Assembly: GCA_009774245.1 (NCBI GenBank)
Contig: VSNM01000002.1
Span: 1-64,000, forward strand
Reading direction: 5' to 3'
From: Lachnospiraceae bacterium
GTDB taxonomy: Bacteria; Bacillota; Clostridia; Lachnospirales; Lachnospiraceae
DNA: 64,000 nucleotides
In this document: positions 1-8,142 of the stretch, in pieces
Layout of the letters: each line of letters opens with the position of its first letter
Numbering within the stretch: position 1 is the stretch's first letter
Program-made: the position numbers and the translations under genes
Notes under the pieces: model-generated
Databases searched by the model: none
Told to the model about the DNA's origin: nothing
What the model saw: only the letters and a program-made list of their open reading frames with translations

Positions 1-1
1 G

Positions 2-271
2 CAGGGAAAAACGGAAAACATTTTATCCGAAACAACAAATATCGTGGACTGCATACTGGAAGAAACAAACGCTGCACAGAGTGTCCTCTCTGGGTGTAAA
101 GGAATCAGTCTGGTTTCACAGAAAGGAAATCAGTTTACGATCAGACTTGAAAATATCTGTTTTGATGAATTTGTTAAAAACCTTGTAGCAAACCATTTGC
201 ATATTCACTATCTTTCCATGCGGAAACACTCATTGCAGGATCTTTTTCTAAAACTGACAGGGGGAGCTTAA
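2..271 (+). CDS. ABC transporter ATP-binding protein, C-terminal end (partial)
   Basis: The frame is open from the first bases of the window to a TAA at 269-271, so this is the last ~89 codons of a gene that begins outside. No Walker motifs are visible because the nucleotide-binding core lies upstream. The tail resembles the C-terminal segment of ABC-2 type exporter ATPases, and it ends 3 nt before the first of two membrane proteins, as expected for an ATPase-permease-permease operon. The assignment rests mainly on this context. Likely role: ATP-driven export or self-immunity against a peptide or drug; substrate unknown. Confidence 0.6.
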   Translation, partial: QGKTENILSETTNIVDCILEETNAAQSVLSGCKGISLVSQKGNQFTIRLENICFDEFVKNLVANHLHIHYLSMRKHSLQDLFLKLTGGA

Positions 272-274
272 TCC

Positions 275-1039
275 ATGTATCCATTAACAAGATTCTATGC
301 AAGAAAACTATACAGACAAAAATTGATTTACATTTTTTTTGCCTGCTTTTTTACAGCTTCTTTCTTTTATGCTTTTCTTATATCAACGCCGCAAATGGAA
401 GAAATGCTGAATATCAATATTGGAATTGTCGGGAGAAGAAATTTCCCCGAATTTATGATGCGGTTTTATGTCGGGACAGTGGGTATTCTTTTTCATGCAT
501 TTCTGCTGACACTGTTTATTTGTGAAGAAGATCGGAACAAAATGCTTTACCAGCCTTTATTGCATGGGGAAAACCGCAGCAGAATGATACGTTCAAAAAT
601 CGATACTGCTGTCAGTATGTCAATGATTTTTGTTTTGTTCGTGGCTTTTATCAATTACATAACAGCCTTTATGCGTTGGGGCTATGAAATCTTTGAACAG
701 GCAGCCTTTATCAGAACCATTATAAAATATCTGTTATCGGGTATCTATATGTCAGTTATCACGCTTGGTATCGTTACACTTTGCATCTGTACCCGCAGCG
801 CATGGAAAACCATATTTTTTGTAGTTATTTATCTATTGGCTGACCAATTTATTTACGGTTCCAATATTGCGTTCTTACAAAAAATATGGGTTGGGTATTA
901 CATTAACCTTTGGACGTTTACCTATGAGTATCAGAAAATACCATGTAGAGAACTGCTTATAGGAACATTCATTATGGCGCTGTACGGAATGGCCTTTTTT
1001 CAAATATCCCTATACAGAACACAAAGAATCGATTTTTAA
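275..1039 (+). CDS. ABC-2 type transporter permease
   Basis: A 254-residue hydrophobic protein with about six membrane segments (first near residues 19-38, last near 230-248). Its ATG is 3 nt after the ATPase stop, with the Shine-Dalgarno GGGGGAG inside the end of that gene. It looks like the short permeases of lantibiotic-immunity-type ABC-2 exporters, which lack catalytic motifs. It is followed by a second permease of the same length, so the pair probably forms the membrane heterodimer. The DNA is clearly more AT-rich than the galactan or hydrogenase regions, which may mean separate ancestry. Substrate cannot be told. Confidence 0.7.
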   Translation: MYPLTRFYARKLYRQKLIYIFFACFFTASFFYAFLISTPQMEEMLNINIGIVGRRNFPEFMMRFYVGTVGILFHAFLLTLFICEEDRNKMLYQPLLHGENRSRMIRSKIDTAVSMSMIFVLFVAFINYITAFMRWGYEIFEQAAFIRTIIKYLLSGIYMSVITLGIVTLCICTRSAWKTIFFVVIYLLADQFIYGSNIAFLQKIWVGYYINLWTFTYEYQKIPCRELLIGTFIMALYGMAFFQISLYRTQRIDF

Positions 1040-1078
1040 AACAGGCATTCCTCTGATTGTAAGAAAGGACACAGAATA

Positions 1079-1825
1079 ATGATTATAAGATTAGTAAAGA
1101 TACAATTTGCACGATTGAAAAGGCAAAAGATATTACACTTATTTTTGGTGGTAATGGCAGTGATTATCATCTCCAATGCGCTTCAAGAAGATAATGGCAC
1201 GGCGAATTTCGCCGCGGGATATTATGCAGGCGGTAAATTTCCAACCATGTGTATGCAGTCCTATATTGATATTGTCGGTACACTATTCCTTAGCTTTATC
1301 AGCGCAGTACTGATTTGCGGGGAAAAGGCAAACGGTATGTTTCGGCAGCCTTTGTTGAATGGCGTTTCCAAAAAACAGCTTTTAATCGCAAAAACCGTCA
1401 GTATTTTCACAGTTGCGCTGATCTGTTTTTTGTTTGTGGTAATCGTCAGCATTGTAACAGGTTTCTTTTTATGGGGCAGTCATATCTTCGATCACGCACA
1501 GGAATATTTGTTACAAATGTTGTTATTAGCTTTTCCACAGATAACATTGGTTCTGTTTTTAGTGCTTTTATCCTTATATCTATCGAATATATCCAGTATG
1601 ATGTGCGCTTCTCTGATCATTTTATTAGTCAATAATTTATTTAGCCAGTTTTTTGGCAGTTACATATCGTTTATAGACTTTATGTATTATCTGTATGCTT
1701 TTTCTGGTTATAACGGAGTGGAGTTAACAGGCAAAATGATCGTATTGGGAATTGCTGTTAATGTCATAACAGGGATTATCCTTGTTTATGGAATTAGCAG
1801 ACGCGCAAACAGTATGATCATGTAA
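1079..1825 (+). CDS. ABC-2 type transporter permease (second subunit)
   Basis: A 248-residue protein with about six hydrophobic segments and the same size and layout as the preceding permease; both have a GK/GEDRN-like cytoplasmic loop followed by QPLL(N/H)G near residues 90-100, so the two are paralogues. The ATG at 1079 has AGAAAGGA upstream. It is the last gene of the exporter operon. No terminator with a clear T-run is seen before the minus-strand genes begin. Confidence 0.7.
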   Translation: MIIRLVKIQFARLKRQKILHLFLVVMAVIIISNALQEDNGTANFAAGYYAGGKFPTMCMQSYIDIVGTLFLSFISAVLICGEKANGMFRQPLLNGVSKKQLLIAKTVSIFTVALICFLFVVIVSIVTGFFLWGSHIFDHAQEYLLQMLLLAFPQITLVLFLVLLSLYLSNISSMMCASLIILLVNNLFSQFFGSYISFIDFMYYLYAFSGYNGVELTGKMIVLGIAVNVITGIILVYGISRRANSMIM

Positions 1826-1857
1826 CTTAAAATATTCCAGCATGTCCTCCTTTATCC

Positions 1858-1920
1858 TTATCTGTACTTTACCCACTCTATCATAAAGCCCCTGTTGTCG
1901 GGATTCAGATAGATTCCCAT
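1858..1920 (-). pseudogene. 20-codon stump of an AAA-ATPase-like (PF09820-type) gene
   Basis: An ATG at 1918-1920 preceded by the strong site GGGGAGG opens a 20-codon frame reading MGIYLNPDNRGFMIEWVKYR, then stops at 1858-1860. The first dozen residues match the characteristic start of the AAA-ATPase-like/PD-(D/E)XK family common in gut Firmicutes and Bacteroidetes (MG-YLNP-N-GF). The rest of that ~550-residue protein is absent, so this is the 5' end left after a deletion. A start and ribosome site this well preserved suggests a recent event. A free-standing 20-residue peptide is possible but less likely. Confidence 0.55.
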
Positions 1921-1999
1921 AAAGGCACCTCCCCTTGCGCATTTGATGTCTCTATTATAAGGGAAACGGGTAATATTAGCAAGCTGCAGATGACAATTC

Positions 2000-3268
2000 C
2001 TAAACCGCCAGCGCCAGCCATATTTCCACCGCAAACCATTCGTTTTCTTTAGAACGGCAGATCAGCTTTCCACCCATGCCTTTCATCAGGTATTCCGCTA
2101 TATACAGCCCCATTCCCGAACCTTCCTTTTCCCTGGCGTTTTTCCCCCGGAAATATTTCTGTGTCAGGAAAACTTCCTCTTCCCTTTGCACGCCATTTCC
2201 AAAATCCCTGATGCAGACACATAAGTACTGATCTTCAAAATAAGCTCCGACCTCGATTTTAGTATCAGCGTATTTGTAACTGTTTGATATAACATTATCC
2301 GCGACCTGCGAAAAGCGTATTTTGTCCATCATAATCAGGCATTCCGGTATGGTAAGCCTTTCTGTTGCAAGCTTTTCTATGCGCTTTTTGAAATCAGCCT
2401 GCAGCAAAAGCTTTTCGATGACGGAAGATTCCACTGCCTCCGGATTTACTTCGAGCCTTTCCAAATCGTTCATCATACTTGTATGCAGGTTTATGACCAG
2501 CCTGTTAATCTGGTCTGCCTTTTCTATGATTGTCTGGAACTCCTGTCGCAGCTCCTCCGAATCGTTCGTAAAAAACTGGTATTCTGCAATAGCCTGAATG
2601 GAGGCAACCGGATTTTTAATATCATGGCTGATTGACGCGATCACTTCCCGTCTCTGCCGATCAGCTTCCCGCTCTTTCCTTTTCGCATACGCCAATTCTT
2701 CCCTCATAATATCAAAGCTTTCTGAAAACGCCCCAAAAAAGCTGCTGTCAACCCTGCCGACCGGAATATCCAGATTTCCTTTTGCAATCATCCCTGCAAA
2801 TTCATTTATTTTCCTCACCGGATACAATATATTTTTTCTCAGGTACCAAACGGTAACGATGTCTTTGAGCAGGAAAAGCATCAGCATTATGACACAAAAC
2901 AGCCAGTATTTCTTCTGTGTGCCAGGCTCTGTGTTGATAAATATGATCTTTCCCTGTTCCCTTCCATCTTTTAAGATTTCAACACTGTAATCCCTATGTA
3001 TATAGTCATAATGATAATCCGTAACAAGCCCCTGCCTTGACGCCCCTATTTCCCTGCCATCTTCCCCGATCACGATGTAATCCGTTTCATATCCCTGTAA
3101 GATTTTTATTGCAGAATCTACATCGGGATAATATTTTTTTATCGTAAAAATAATATCATTGACCTCTGCATTTTTCATTTTACTCTCTGAATCATCAGAA
3201 AAGAAACCGATCAACAACACACAGACCAAAAGATAAAAGCAGGCCGTTCCGGCAATAAAACGCTTCAC
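2000..3268 (-). CDS. Sensor histidine kinase (OmpR-partner type)
   Basis: 422 residues. Membrane helices near residues 5-24 and 121-143 flank a ~95-residue external sensor. A HAMP-like linker follows (~150-200), then the phosphoacceptor helix with SISHDIKNP (His 215), and the ATPase domain with N-box NVISNSYKYAD, DFGNGV and GSGMGLYIAEYL. Translation probably starts at a GTG (3266-3268) 7 nt after AAAGGAG; it lies 1 nt after the regulator's stop, so the two are coupled. With its regulator and the ABC transporter upstream on the same strand it forms a sense-and-export module of the VanS/BceS kind. The signal is unknown. Confidence 0.9.
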   Translation of the reverse strand: MKRFIAGTACFYLLVCVLLIGFFSDDSESKMKNAEVNDIIFTIKKYYPDVDSAIKILQGYETDYIVIGEDGREIGASRQGLVTDYHYDYIHRDYSVEILKDGREQGKIIFINTEPGTQKKYWLFCVIMLMLFLLKDIVTVWYLRKNILYPVRKINEFAGMIAKGNLDIPVGRVDSSFFGAFSESFDIMREELAYAKRKEREADRQRREVIASISHDIKNPVASIQAIAEYQFFTNDSEELRQEFQTIIEKADQINRLVINLHTSMMNDLERLEVNPEAVESSVIEKLLLQADFKKRIEKLATERLTIPECLIMMDKIRFSQVADNVISNSYKYADTKIEVGAYFEDQYLCVCIRDFGNGVQREEEVFLTQKYFRGKNAREKEGSGMGLYIAEYLMKGMGGKLICRSKENEWFAVEIWLALAV

Positions 3269-3269
3269 T

Positions 3270-3962
3270 TCATTTCTCCTTTAACACGAAAATATAGCCC
3301 TTTCCATATTCCGTAATGATATGGGCGGGCGTGGAAGGATTTTCCTCTATCTTCTCCCGCAGCTTTCTGATATGGACATTCAATGTACCATCACCGACAT
3401 ACTCCTCCTGCCACACCTCCCTGAAAAGCTCGTCTTTCTCAATGAGCCTGTTCCTGTTTTTTATCAGATAAAACAACAGTTTTCTTTCCATCCTTTTCAG
3501 GGAAACAAGCTGTCCCTTTCTTCGTACCGTTTCTTCCTCGATATTTACCTCACATTCCCCAAAAGAAAGAATCCCGTTTTCTTCCTTTATAGGATACCTT
3601 CGCAATACAGCCCTGACTTTCGCCAGAAGAATCGGCAATGAATACGGTTTGCATATAAAATCATCCCCGCCGACATTTAAGGCCAGTAATATATTTTCTT
3701 CCCCTGTCTGGGCGCTGATAAACACAATAGGAACCTGTGTTTCCTCCCTGATCTGCCTGCATAAATGATATCCACAGCCATCCCCAAGATTGATGTCAAG
3801 TAAAATCATGCGTGCGGTGTTGGCAGCTATAAATTCATAATACTCCGCTGCACTAAATACCGCCGCTGCATGAATTCCTGACAGGTTTAAGTATTTGCAG
3901 GTATTTTCTGCCAAAGGCTTCTCATCTTCGACAATCAGACAATCATATGTCAAATATATCAT
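3270..3962 (-). CDS. OmpR/VanR-family response regulator
   Basis: 230 residues from the ATG at 3960-3962, which follows AGGAAAGG. An open frame continues upstream to 4013, but those codons come from the inserted repeat element, so the inner start is preferred. The receiver domain shows acidic pair ED near residue 12, phospho-Asp in LLDINLGDG, and the switch K in CKPYSLP. The C-terminal winged helix has the pattern DGTLNVHIRKLREKI. It pairs with the kinase immediately downstream and probably drives the ABC operon promoter near 7.47 kb, where phased TTAAG boxes occur. Confidence 0.92.
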   Translation of the reverse strand: MIYLTYDCLIVEDEKPLAENTCKYLNLSGIHAAAVFSAAEYYEFIAANTARMILLDINLGDGCGYHLCRQIREETQVPIVFISAQTGEENILLALNVGGDDFICKPYSLPILLAKVRAVLRRYPIKEENGILSFGECEVNIEEETVRRKGQLVSLKRMERKLLFYLIKNRNRLIEKDELFREVWQEEYVGDGTLNVHIRKLREKIEENPSTPAHIITEYGKGYIFVLKEK

Positions 3963-3988
3963 ATCCTTTCCTATCACTTCACCCTTTA

Positions 3989-4146
3989 GGATCTGTAGAA
4001 AAATAACTGACACATCTTGACTTGTCTATTTCTTCGATAACACAGCGCAAAAAGCCTCGCCGTAGCCCGCTACGACTACATTTTTTTGCACTGCACTCTC
4101 AAAAAATATCCTGCACAATCTGTATCACTTATTTTCCTGCAGCCCC
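3989..4146. mobile_element. MITE, group 1 (copy 1), 158 bp, target duplication TTA
   Basis: The outer ends are GGATCTGTAG...AAATAACTGA on the left and the complement of GGGGCTGCAGGAAAATAAGT on the right, an imperfect ~30-bp inverted repeat. TTA flanks both sides (3986-3988 and 4147-4149). The middle holds the palindrome CGTAGCCCGCTACG (4061-4074), shared with four other elements in the window. It has no coding capacity. It sits between the ABC permease gene and the response regulator, separating what was probably one operon, and supplies an in-frame extension before the regulator's real start. Strong match to copies at 21711 and 40377. Confidence 0.85.
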
Positions 4147-4202
4147 TTATGGCAGATGCGACAACGTCTCACTTCAATTTATAGCAGATGCGGTAACGTC
4201 TT
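4147..4202. repeat. Two direct copies of a 24-bp sequence
   Basis: Copies at 4147-4170 and 4179-4202 share 20 of 24 positions around GCAGATGCG..AACGTCT, 32 bp apart start to start. The second runs into the stop codon of the ABC permease gene. They lie right beside the MITE. They may be a regulator site or a relic of slipped duplication; nothing else is visible. Confidence 0.6.
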
Positions 4203-6663
4203 ATTCCGCCCTTATCAGATTGCACGGAACGACTTTTCGAATTTTTAGCGCCGATAAAACCGCGGTAAGGGCGCCGGTCAGCTCTGCGCATAATATGAGT
4301 GAAACAATCCAGATTATTGGAAACGAAAACGCAATCTTATGAACGCCCATTCCGCTAAACAAGATTGCGATCAGGGTATTGGAACAACAGTATAGAAAAA
4401 CACTGCCTATGATGCTTCCTGCCGCAATATAGAGCATGAATGTCATCACCGTCTGAGCGACGATCTGTCCGGTAGAATACCCCAACGCTTTCATTATCCC
4501 AAAATCTCCTTTTCGTGTCAACAAAATAGAGTTTGTCACAAAATATCCCATTATGATAATAATGAAAAATAGAATCATGATGATAAAAAACACAATTGCC
4601 GACACACTGCTGACGATCGGAGAAAACTGTGCGTAAAATATCTGGTCGAAGCTTCCGACATATGACAGCCTGCCTTCCAGTTCATCTTCCAATTCAGCAC
4701 AGAATTTCCCAGTGTCGGCGCCTACTTCCAGATAGACATGGATTGTCTGCCACTCTGCGTCGGGTTCGATCTGCCTGAGCCCCTCCATCGTAAGGTATAA
4801 ATCCATTCCTCCCGTATATGTTCCCTGCGTCAGTCCGACAATCAGAAATTCTTCCTCTCTTGTCGTTTCCTGAAAAATCTGACTTATTTTGATGGTATCT
4901 CCAATCTTCTTGTCTAACGCACCCGCCAGATTACCTGAAATCGCGGCTTCATTCTCATGCTTTGGATAACGGCCTGAATATATGGAAGGATTTTCTAACG
5001 CCGCATAATCGCTGTACACACCTAATGAAGCATATACAGTCCCCTCACATAAAAGTCTTGAAGAACCCGGCTCTATGGCAGTCATAACCTTGCGCACTCC
5101 AGGCTTCTCCAGTGCACCTGCGATTTCCCCTGTTTCTTCCGGCAAAACCGCCTGGACATTGACGGAATACACTTCCGCACCGACGATCTGCAGAAGCCCG
5201 TCCTCATCCCTTACCAGTCTTGCATATAAAATCACGGCAAAACCAGCCACACACATGATTACAGCGATTGTAAGGCTTATGAATATACTTTTCATTCTCT
5301 CGAAATCCATCATTTTTAATGAAATGGCTAAATTGACGGAAAATGGCATTTTCTCTACTGTCAGCCTGCTTTTCTGGCAACGGGATATCACAGTTCTTTC
5401 CTGAAAAGCCTCCACTGGCCTGAGCCTGATGACTCCCCTTGACAAAAACGATGTAATCGCGCCAATTATTACCAGAATTGCCAGAATATCCCTGATCAAA
5501 GTCTGCCCTAAAAACACAGTGTTCCACACAAACCCAATATCTGTCGCAATACTGCCTACAACCACAGGCATGACGGCTTTGGAAACAGCGATACCGGCCA
5601 CAGAGCCAAGCAGCCCAAGCAGAAGAAACTGTATCACATAAGTCCTGACAAGCCAAAACCCTGTATAACCAATCGCCTTTAATGCCCCTAATTCTTTTGC
5701 ATCCTTATCCAGTGTATTTTTCATATGAAATCCAATGACAACAAAGCAGGCAAGGACACCGATCAGCGAAGCGGCATTCATAACCGCGACATAAATACGA
5801 ATATTATTGCTCCTGCTGTTCTCGGCGTATTCCAGATCTGAATTGGAATAAAAGTCCAGTTCATTTCCTTTATCGGCTATCAGTTCCGAAAACTGATTTG
5901 ATACCTCGCCCGCTTTCCCCTCTGCCCTGACTAAGACAATCGCAGCCCTGGCCGCTGCCCCTGCCTTCTCCCTGAAAGAATAAAACTGTCTTTCTGGCAA
6001 ATCAAAGGCAATATACGACCTGCTCCCAAAAAGCACATCTTCCGTAAATCCTGCAATAATAAAGGTTTCCTGCTTATTTTCAAATAAAATATTCAGCGTG
6101 TCTCCCAGCTGAAAGCCAAAGAATGTCTTGCACACATACGGCACGTAGATACCATTCTCTGGCACTTCCTCTAATTTCTCAGCCAGTTTCAGACGGGACA
6201 ACGATTCTGTCCTGTCAGCGTTGCGAAACGTCCACGCCCCATTGATCAAATCCCCATCGCCGTCCTGGATATTTGCATTTTTTAATAATATTGCGTCCGT
6301 TATTTCTATTTTTATTTCTTCTGTTTTTGTTTCTTTTATTTTTTCTAACTTTATTTCTTCTATTTTTGTTTCTTCTGTCTCTATTTCTTCTATTTCTGTC
6401 TCTGATATTTCTTCATGCGTCTGCCCAAAATGAATGATTTCACTCCGATATTTTTCACAAAAGTCATAAGGCAGCGTTGCCGCAAAGTCAGCGCTGTCTG
6501 TCTCGACAACCTTTTCCTGATACAGCCTTTGGAAGCCCTGCGTCAACTGGCTTCCTGTATGGTACAACAATACCGTAAGCATAATGAAAAGGAAAAAGGC
6601 GATGGAAGTTCTTCTGCTTTTCCTGATATTTGATCTGATCCGCAATACTGTATTTGCCGTCAT
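4201..6663 (-). CDS. MacB/FtsX-type ABC transporter permease, 820 aa
   Basis: A long FtsX-family permease: an N-terminal helix (~17-38), a large external domain (~40-285), three helices (~290-410), a helix near 465-485, a second external domain (~490-690) and three C-terminal helices (~705-810). This duplicated plan is typical of peptide-sensing or peptide-exporting MacB/Bce-like transporters. Residues ~83-127 are an almost pure Glu/Ile/Lys/Thr run (EEIET, EEIKL, EEIKI units) encoded by a pyrimidine-rich repeat at about 6290-6412. The ATG lies 3 nt after the ATPase stop. It works with the ATPase upstream and is probably controlled by the adjacent two-component system. Confidence 0.88.
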   Translation of the reverse strand: MTANTVLRIRSNIRKSRRTSIAFFLFIMLTVLLYHTGSQLTQGFQRLYQEKVVETDSADFAATLPYDFCEKYRSEIIHFGQTHEEISETEIEEIETEETKIEEIKLEKIKETKTEEIKIEITDAILLKNANIQDGDGDLINGAWTFRNADRTESLSRLKLAEKLEEVPENGIYVPYVCKTFFGFQLGDTLNILFENKQETFIIAGFTEDVLFGSRSYIAFDLPERQFYSFREKAGAAARAAIVLVRAEGKAGEVSNQFSELIADKGNELDFYSNSDLEYAENSRSNNIRIYVAVMNAASLIGVLACFVVIGFHMKNTLDKDAKELGALKAIGYTGFWLVRTYVIQFLLLGLLGSVAGIAVSKAVMPVVVGSIATDIGFVWNTVFLGQTLIRDILAILVIIGAITSFLSRGVIRLRPVEAFQERTVISRCQKSRLTVEKMPFSVNLAISLKMMDFERMKSIFISLTIAVIMCVAGFAVILYARLVRDEDGLLQIVGAEVYSVNVQAVLPEETGEIAGALEKPGVRKVMTAIEPGSSRLLCEGTVYASLGVYSDYAALENPSIYSGRYPKHENEAAISGNLAGALDKKIGDTIKISQIFQETTREEEFLIVGLTQGTYTGGMDLYLTMEGLRQIEPDAEWQTIHVYLEVGADTGKFCAELEDELEGRLSYVGSFDQIFYAQFSPIVSSVSAIVFFIIMILFFIIIIMGYFVTNSILLTRKGDFGIMKALGYSTGQIVAQTVMTFMLYIAAGSIIGSVFLYCCSNTLIAILFSGMGVHKIAFSFPIIWIVSLILCAELTGALTAVLSALKIRKVVPCNLIRAE

Positions 6664-6666
6664 ACT

Positions 6667-7434
6667 TTACCACCCCATCCTTTCGAGGAAATAAATCAAT
6701 TTCTCTTTCCGTTCCTCCGACTCGCCTTCATATACCCCAAGCACACATTCACCGTCAATCCGCCCATCCTTAAGGTAAAGAATCCTGTTCCCCCGCAAGG
6801 CGGATTTCAGATCATGTGTTACCATAATGATCGTCTGGCCTCTACGATTAAATTCTGTCAGCAGGTCTAAAACAGCCTTCCCGGACGCAGAGTCAAGCGC
6901 TCCTGTCGGCTCGTCCGCAAATACGACTTCAGGATTATTAATTAGCGCCCTGACAATCCCTGCCCGCCCCATCTGCCCGCCTGAAATCTGTGAAGGGTAT
7001 TTTACCCACTCTTTCTCTGTAAGCCCCACTTCCATAAACAATTCTTTTCCTTTTTCAACAATCTGCTTTTTATTTTTACCTGCGAGCAGACCGCTCATCA
7101 GTATATTATCCATGAGATTCATACTGTTAATCAGGTAAATCTGTTGAAAAACATAACCGCAGTGAAGCCTCCGAAATTTCGCCAGCTGATTTTCAGAGTA
7201 CTTTGTGAAATTCGTACCCTTAAAGTAGATTTCCCCCATGCTCGCCCTGTCCATTCCCGAAAGCATATGGAGCAGAGTCGATTTGCCGGAACCGGACGGC
7301 CCCATGAAAACGGTAAAATCCCTATTAAACAGCTCGATATCCATATTCTTGATAACATGCTGCTGCACCTCGCCATTTGTATAGGTTTTGCATAGTTTTT
7401 TTGTATTGATGATAACATTTATTGATTGGTTCAT
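6667..7434 (-). CDS. ABC transporter ATP-binding protein (MacB/LolD type)
   Basis: 255 residues with Walker A GPSGSGKST (~45-53), Q-loop in FQQIYL, signature SGGQMGRAGIVRAL, Walker B VVFADEPTGALD and switch His in VTHDL. The EPTGALD form and the partner permease place it in the MacB/LolD/Bce group, which energises FtsX-like permeases at the cytoplasmic membrane. The ATG follows GGGAGGAGG. First gene of the operon ATPase-permease-(MITE)-regulator-kinase. The signature glutamine is followed by MGRAG rather than the usual QQRVA, an odd but conservative variation. Confidence 0.92.
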   Translation of the reverse strand: MNQSINVIINTKKLCKTYTNGEVQQHVIKNMDIELFNRDFTVFMGPSGSGKSTLLHMLSGMDRASMGEIYFKGTNFTKYSENQLAKFRRLHCGYVFQQIYLINSMNLMDNILMSGLLAGKNKKQIVEKGKELFMEVGLTEKEWVKYPSQISGGQMGRAGIVRALINNPEVVFADEPTGALDSASGKAVLDLLTEFNRRGQTIIMVTHDLKSALRGNRILYLKDGRIDGECVLGVYEGESEERKEKLIYFLERMGW

Positions 7435-7460
7435 TTGATTTCCTCCTCCCTATGCCACAT

Positions 7461-7516
7461 ATAATACCATTTAAAATCTTAACTGTCTTTACCGGAAACC
7501 TTAACAATCCTTAAAA
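7461..7516 (-). promoter_or_regulatory. Promoter of the ABC/two-component operon with phased TTAAG boxes
   Basis: On the minus strand a -10 TATTAT (7461-7466) lies 17 nt from AAGACA (7484-7489). TTAAGG occurs twice just upstream (7499-7504, 7509-7514; 10 bp apart) and TTAAGA once in the spacer (7477-7482; 22 bp further). Boxes spaced by one and two helical turns are how OmpR-family regulators bind. The inference is that the regulator at 3270-3962 acts here. The start codon is about 30 nt downstream. Confidence 0.5.
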
Positions 7517-7681
7517 GATGCTGTCACTATACCGGAACAAAACGAACAGAAACCTTGGTCTGTGCTAAACTGTAACCTGCAATCAAACAAAAGTGAAAAA
7601 TATAGTGTAAATGCAAGGATTTTCTGTTACAATAAAAATACGCTCTAATGTCAATTTACAGATTAAAGGGTGGAAACTGGT

Positions 7682-7825
7682 ATGTCAACATTACAAAATC
7701 AAATTACACAATCACTGGAAGGGCTTTCAGATGACAGTTTGCGTTTTATGATTGAAAGCATGAAAGGGCAGAAATTCATTGCGGACGGTCACGATATTGA
7801 TGAGTGCAATTCTCAAAACTATTGA
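7682..7825 (+). pseudogene. Small ORF, probably the decayed start of an antitoxin-like gene
   Basis: A 47-codon frame (MSTLQNQITQ...) after GGGTGG. The segment SLEGLSDDSLRFMIESM resembles the short helical N-terminus of many small Firmicutes proteins of antitoxin type. The frame stops at 7823-7825, while a second frame (from an ATG at 7800) runs to about 7928 and enters the neighbouring repeat element. This looks like one frameshifted gene cut by the repeat. It could also be a real 47-residue peptide. No partner toxin is seen. Confidence 0.35.
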
Positions 7826-7916
7826 CTTTCTGAAGCAAAATGACCTGCCGACACACAGACTGACACAATTTTGGATTATCCGTCCAATGAAAAATTGCGT
7901 GGTATGTGATATGCTA

Positions 7917-8094
7917 GAGCGTGTTTGAAAAATCATTCCCGCCATCTGCACGCCCCACTTTGCGTGATATTTGCACCGCATTCAGTCGACGTAGCCCACT
8001 ACGCCTCCTTCATTTGGCCAATCATCTGTAAGATGATTTAATCTCCCACAAATTGTGACGCACATCTGACGGAAAGCATTTTTCAAATACGCTC
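7917..8094. mobile_element. MITE, group 2 (copy 1), 178 bp, TA target
   Basis: The ends are GAGCGTGTTTGAAAAAT and the complement of GAGCGTATTTGAAAAAT, with TA on both outer sides, the target pattern of IS630/Tc1-like transposases. The same element occurs in opposite orientation at 59594-59774. The middle contains the palindrome CGTAGCCCACTACG (7990-8003) inside a 31-bp core that is 28/31 identical to the core of the group-1 element at 40377. It is non-coding, lies 48 bp upstream of the nuclease gene, and may influence its expression. Confidence 0.85.
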
Positions 8095-8142
8095 TAGACA
8101 CAGGAGAAAATAATTCTCCAAAATAACAAAGGAGGCAGAGAT

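Noticed and set aside
1724..1942. A 72-codon minus-strand frame across the end of the second ABC permease
   Set aside because: It overlaps the permease antisense and uses a different frame from the 20-codon stump, which alone has a good ribosome site and family resemblance.
3963..4013. N-terminal extension of the response regulator
   Set aside because: The codons derive from the inserted MITE and are absent from receiver domains; the inner ATG has a ribosome site.
7917..8094. CRISPR repeats or a phage attachment site
   Set aside because: There is no repeat-spacer periodicity; inverted ends and a second copy at 59594 fit a MITE.
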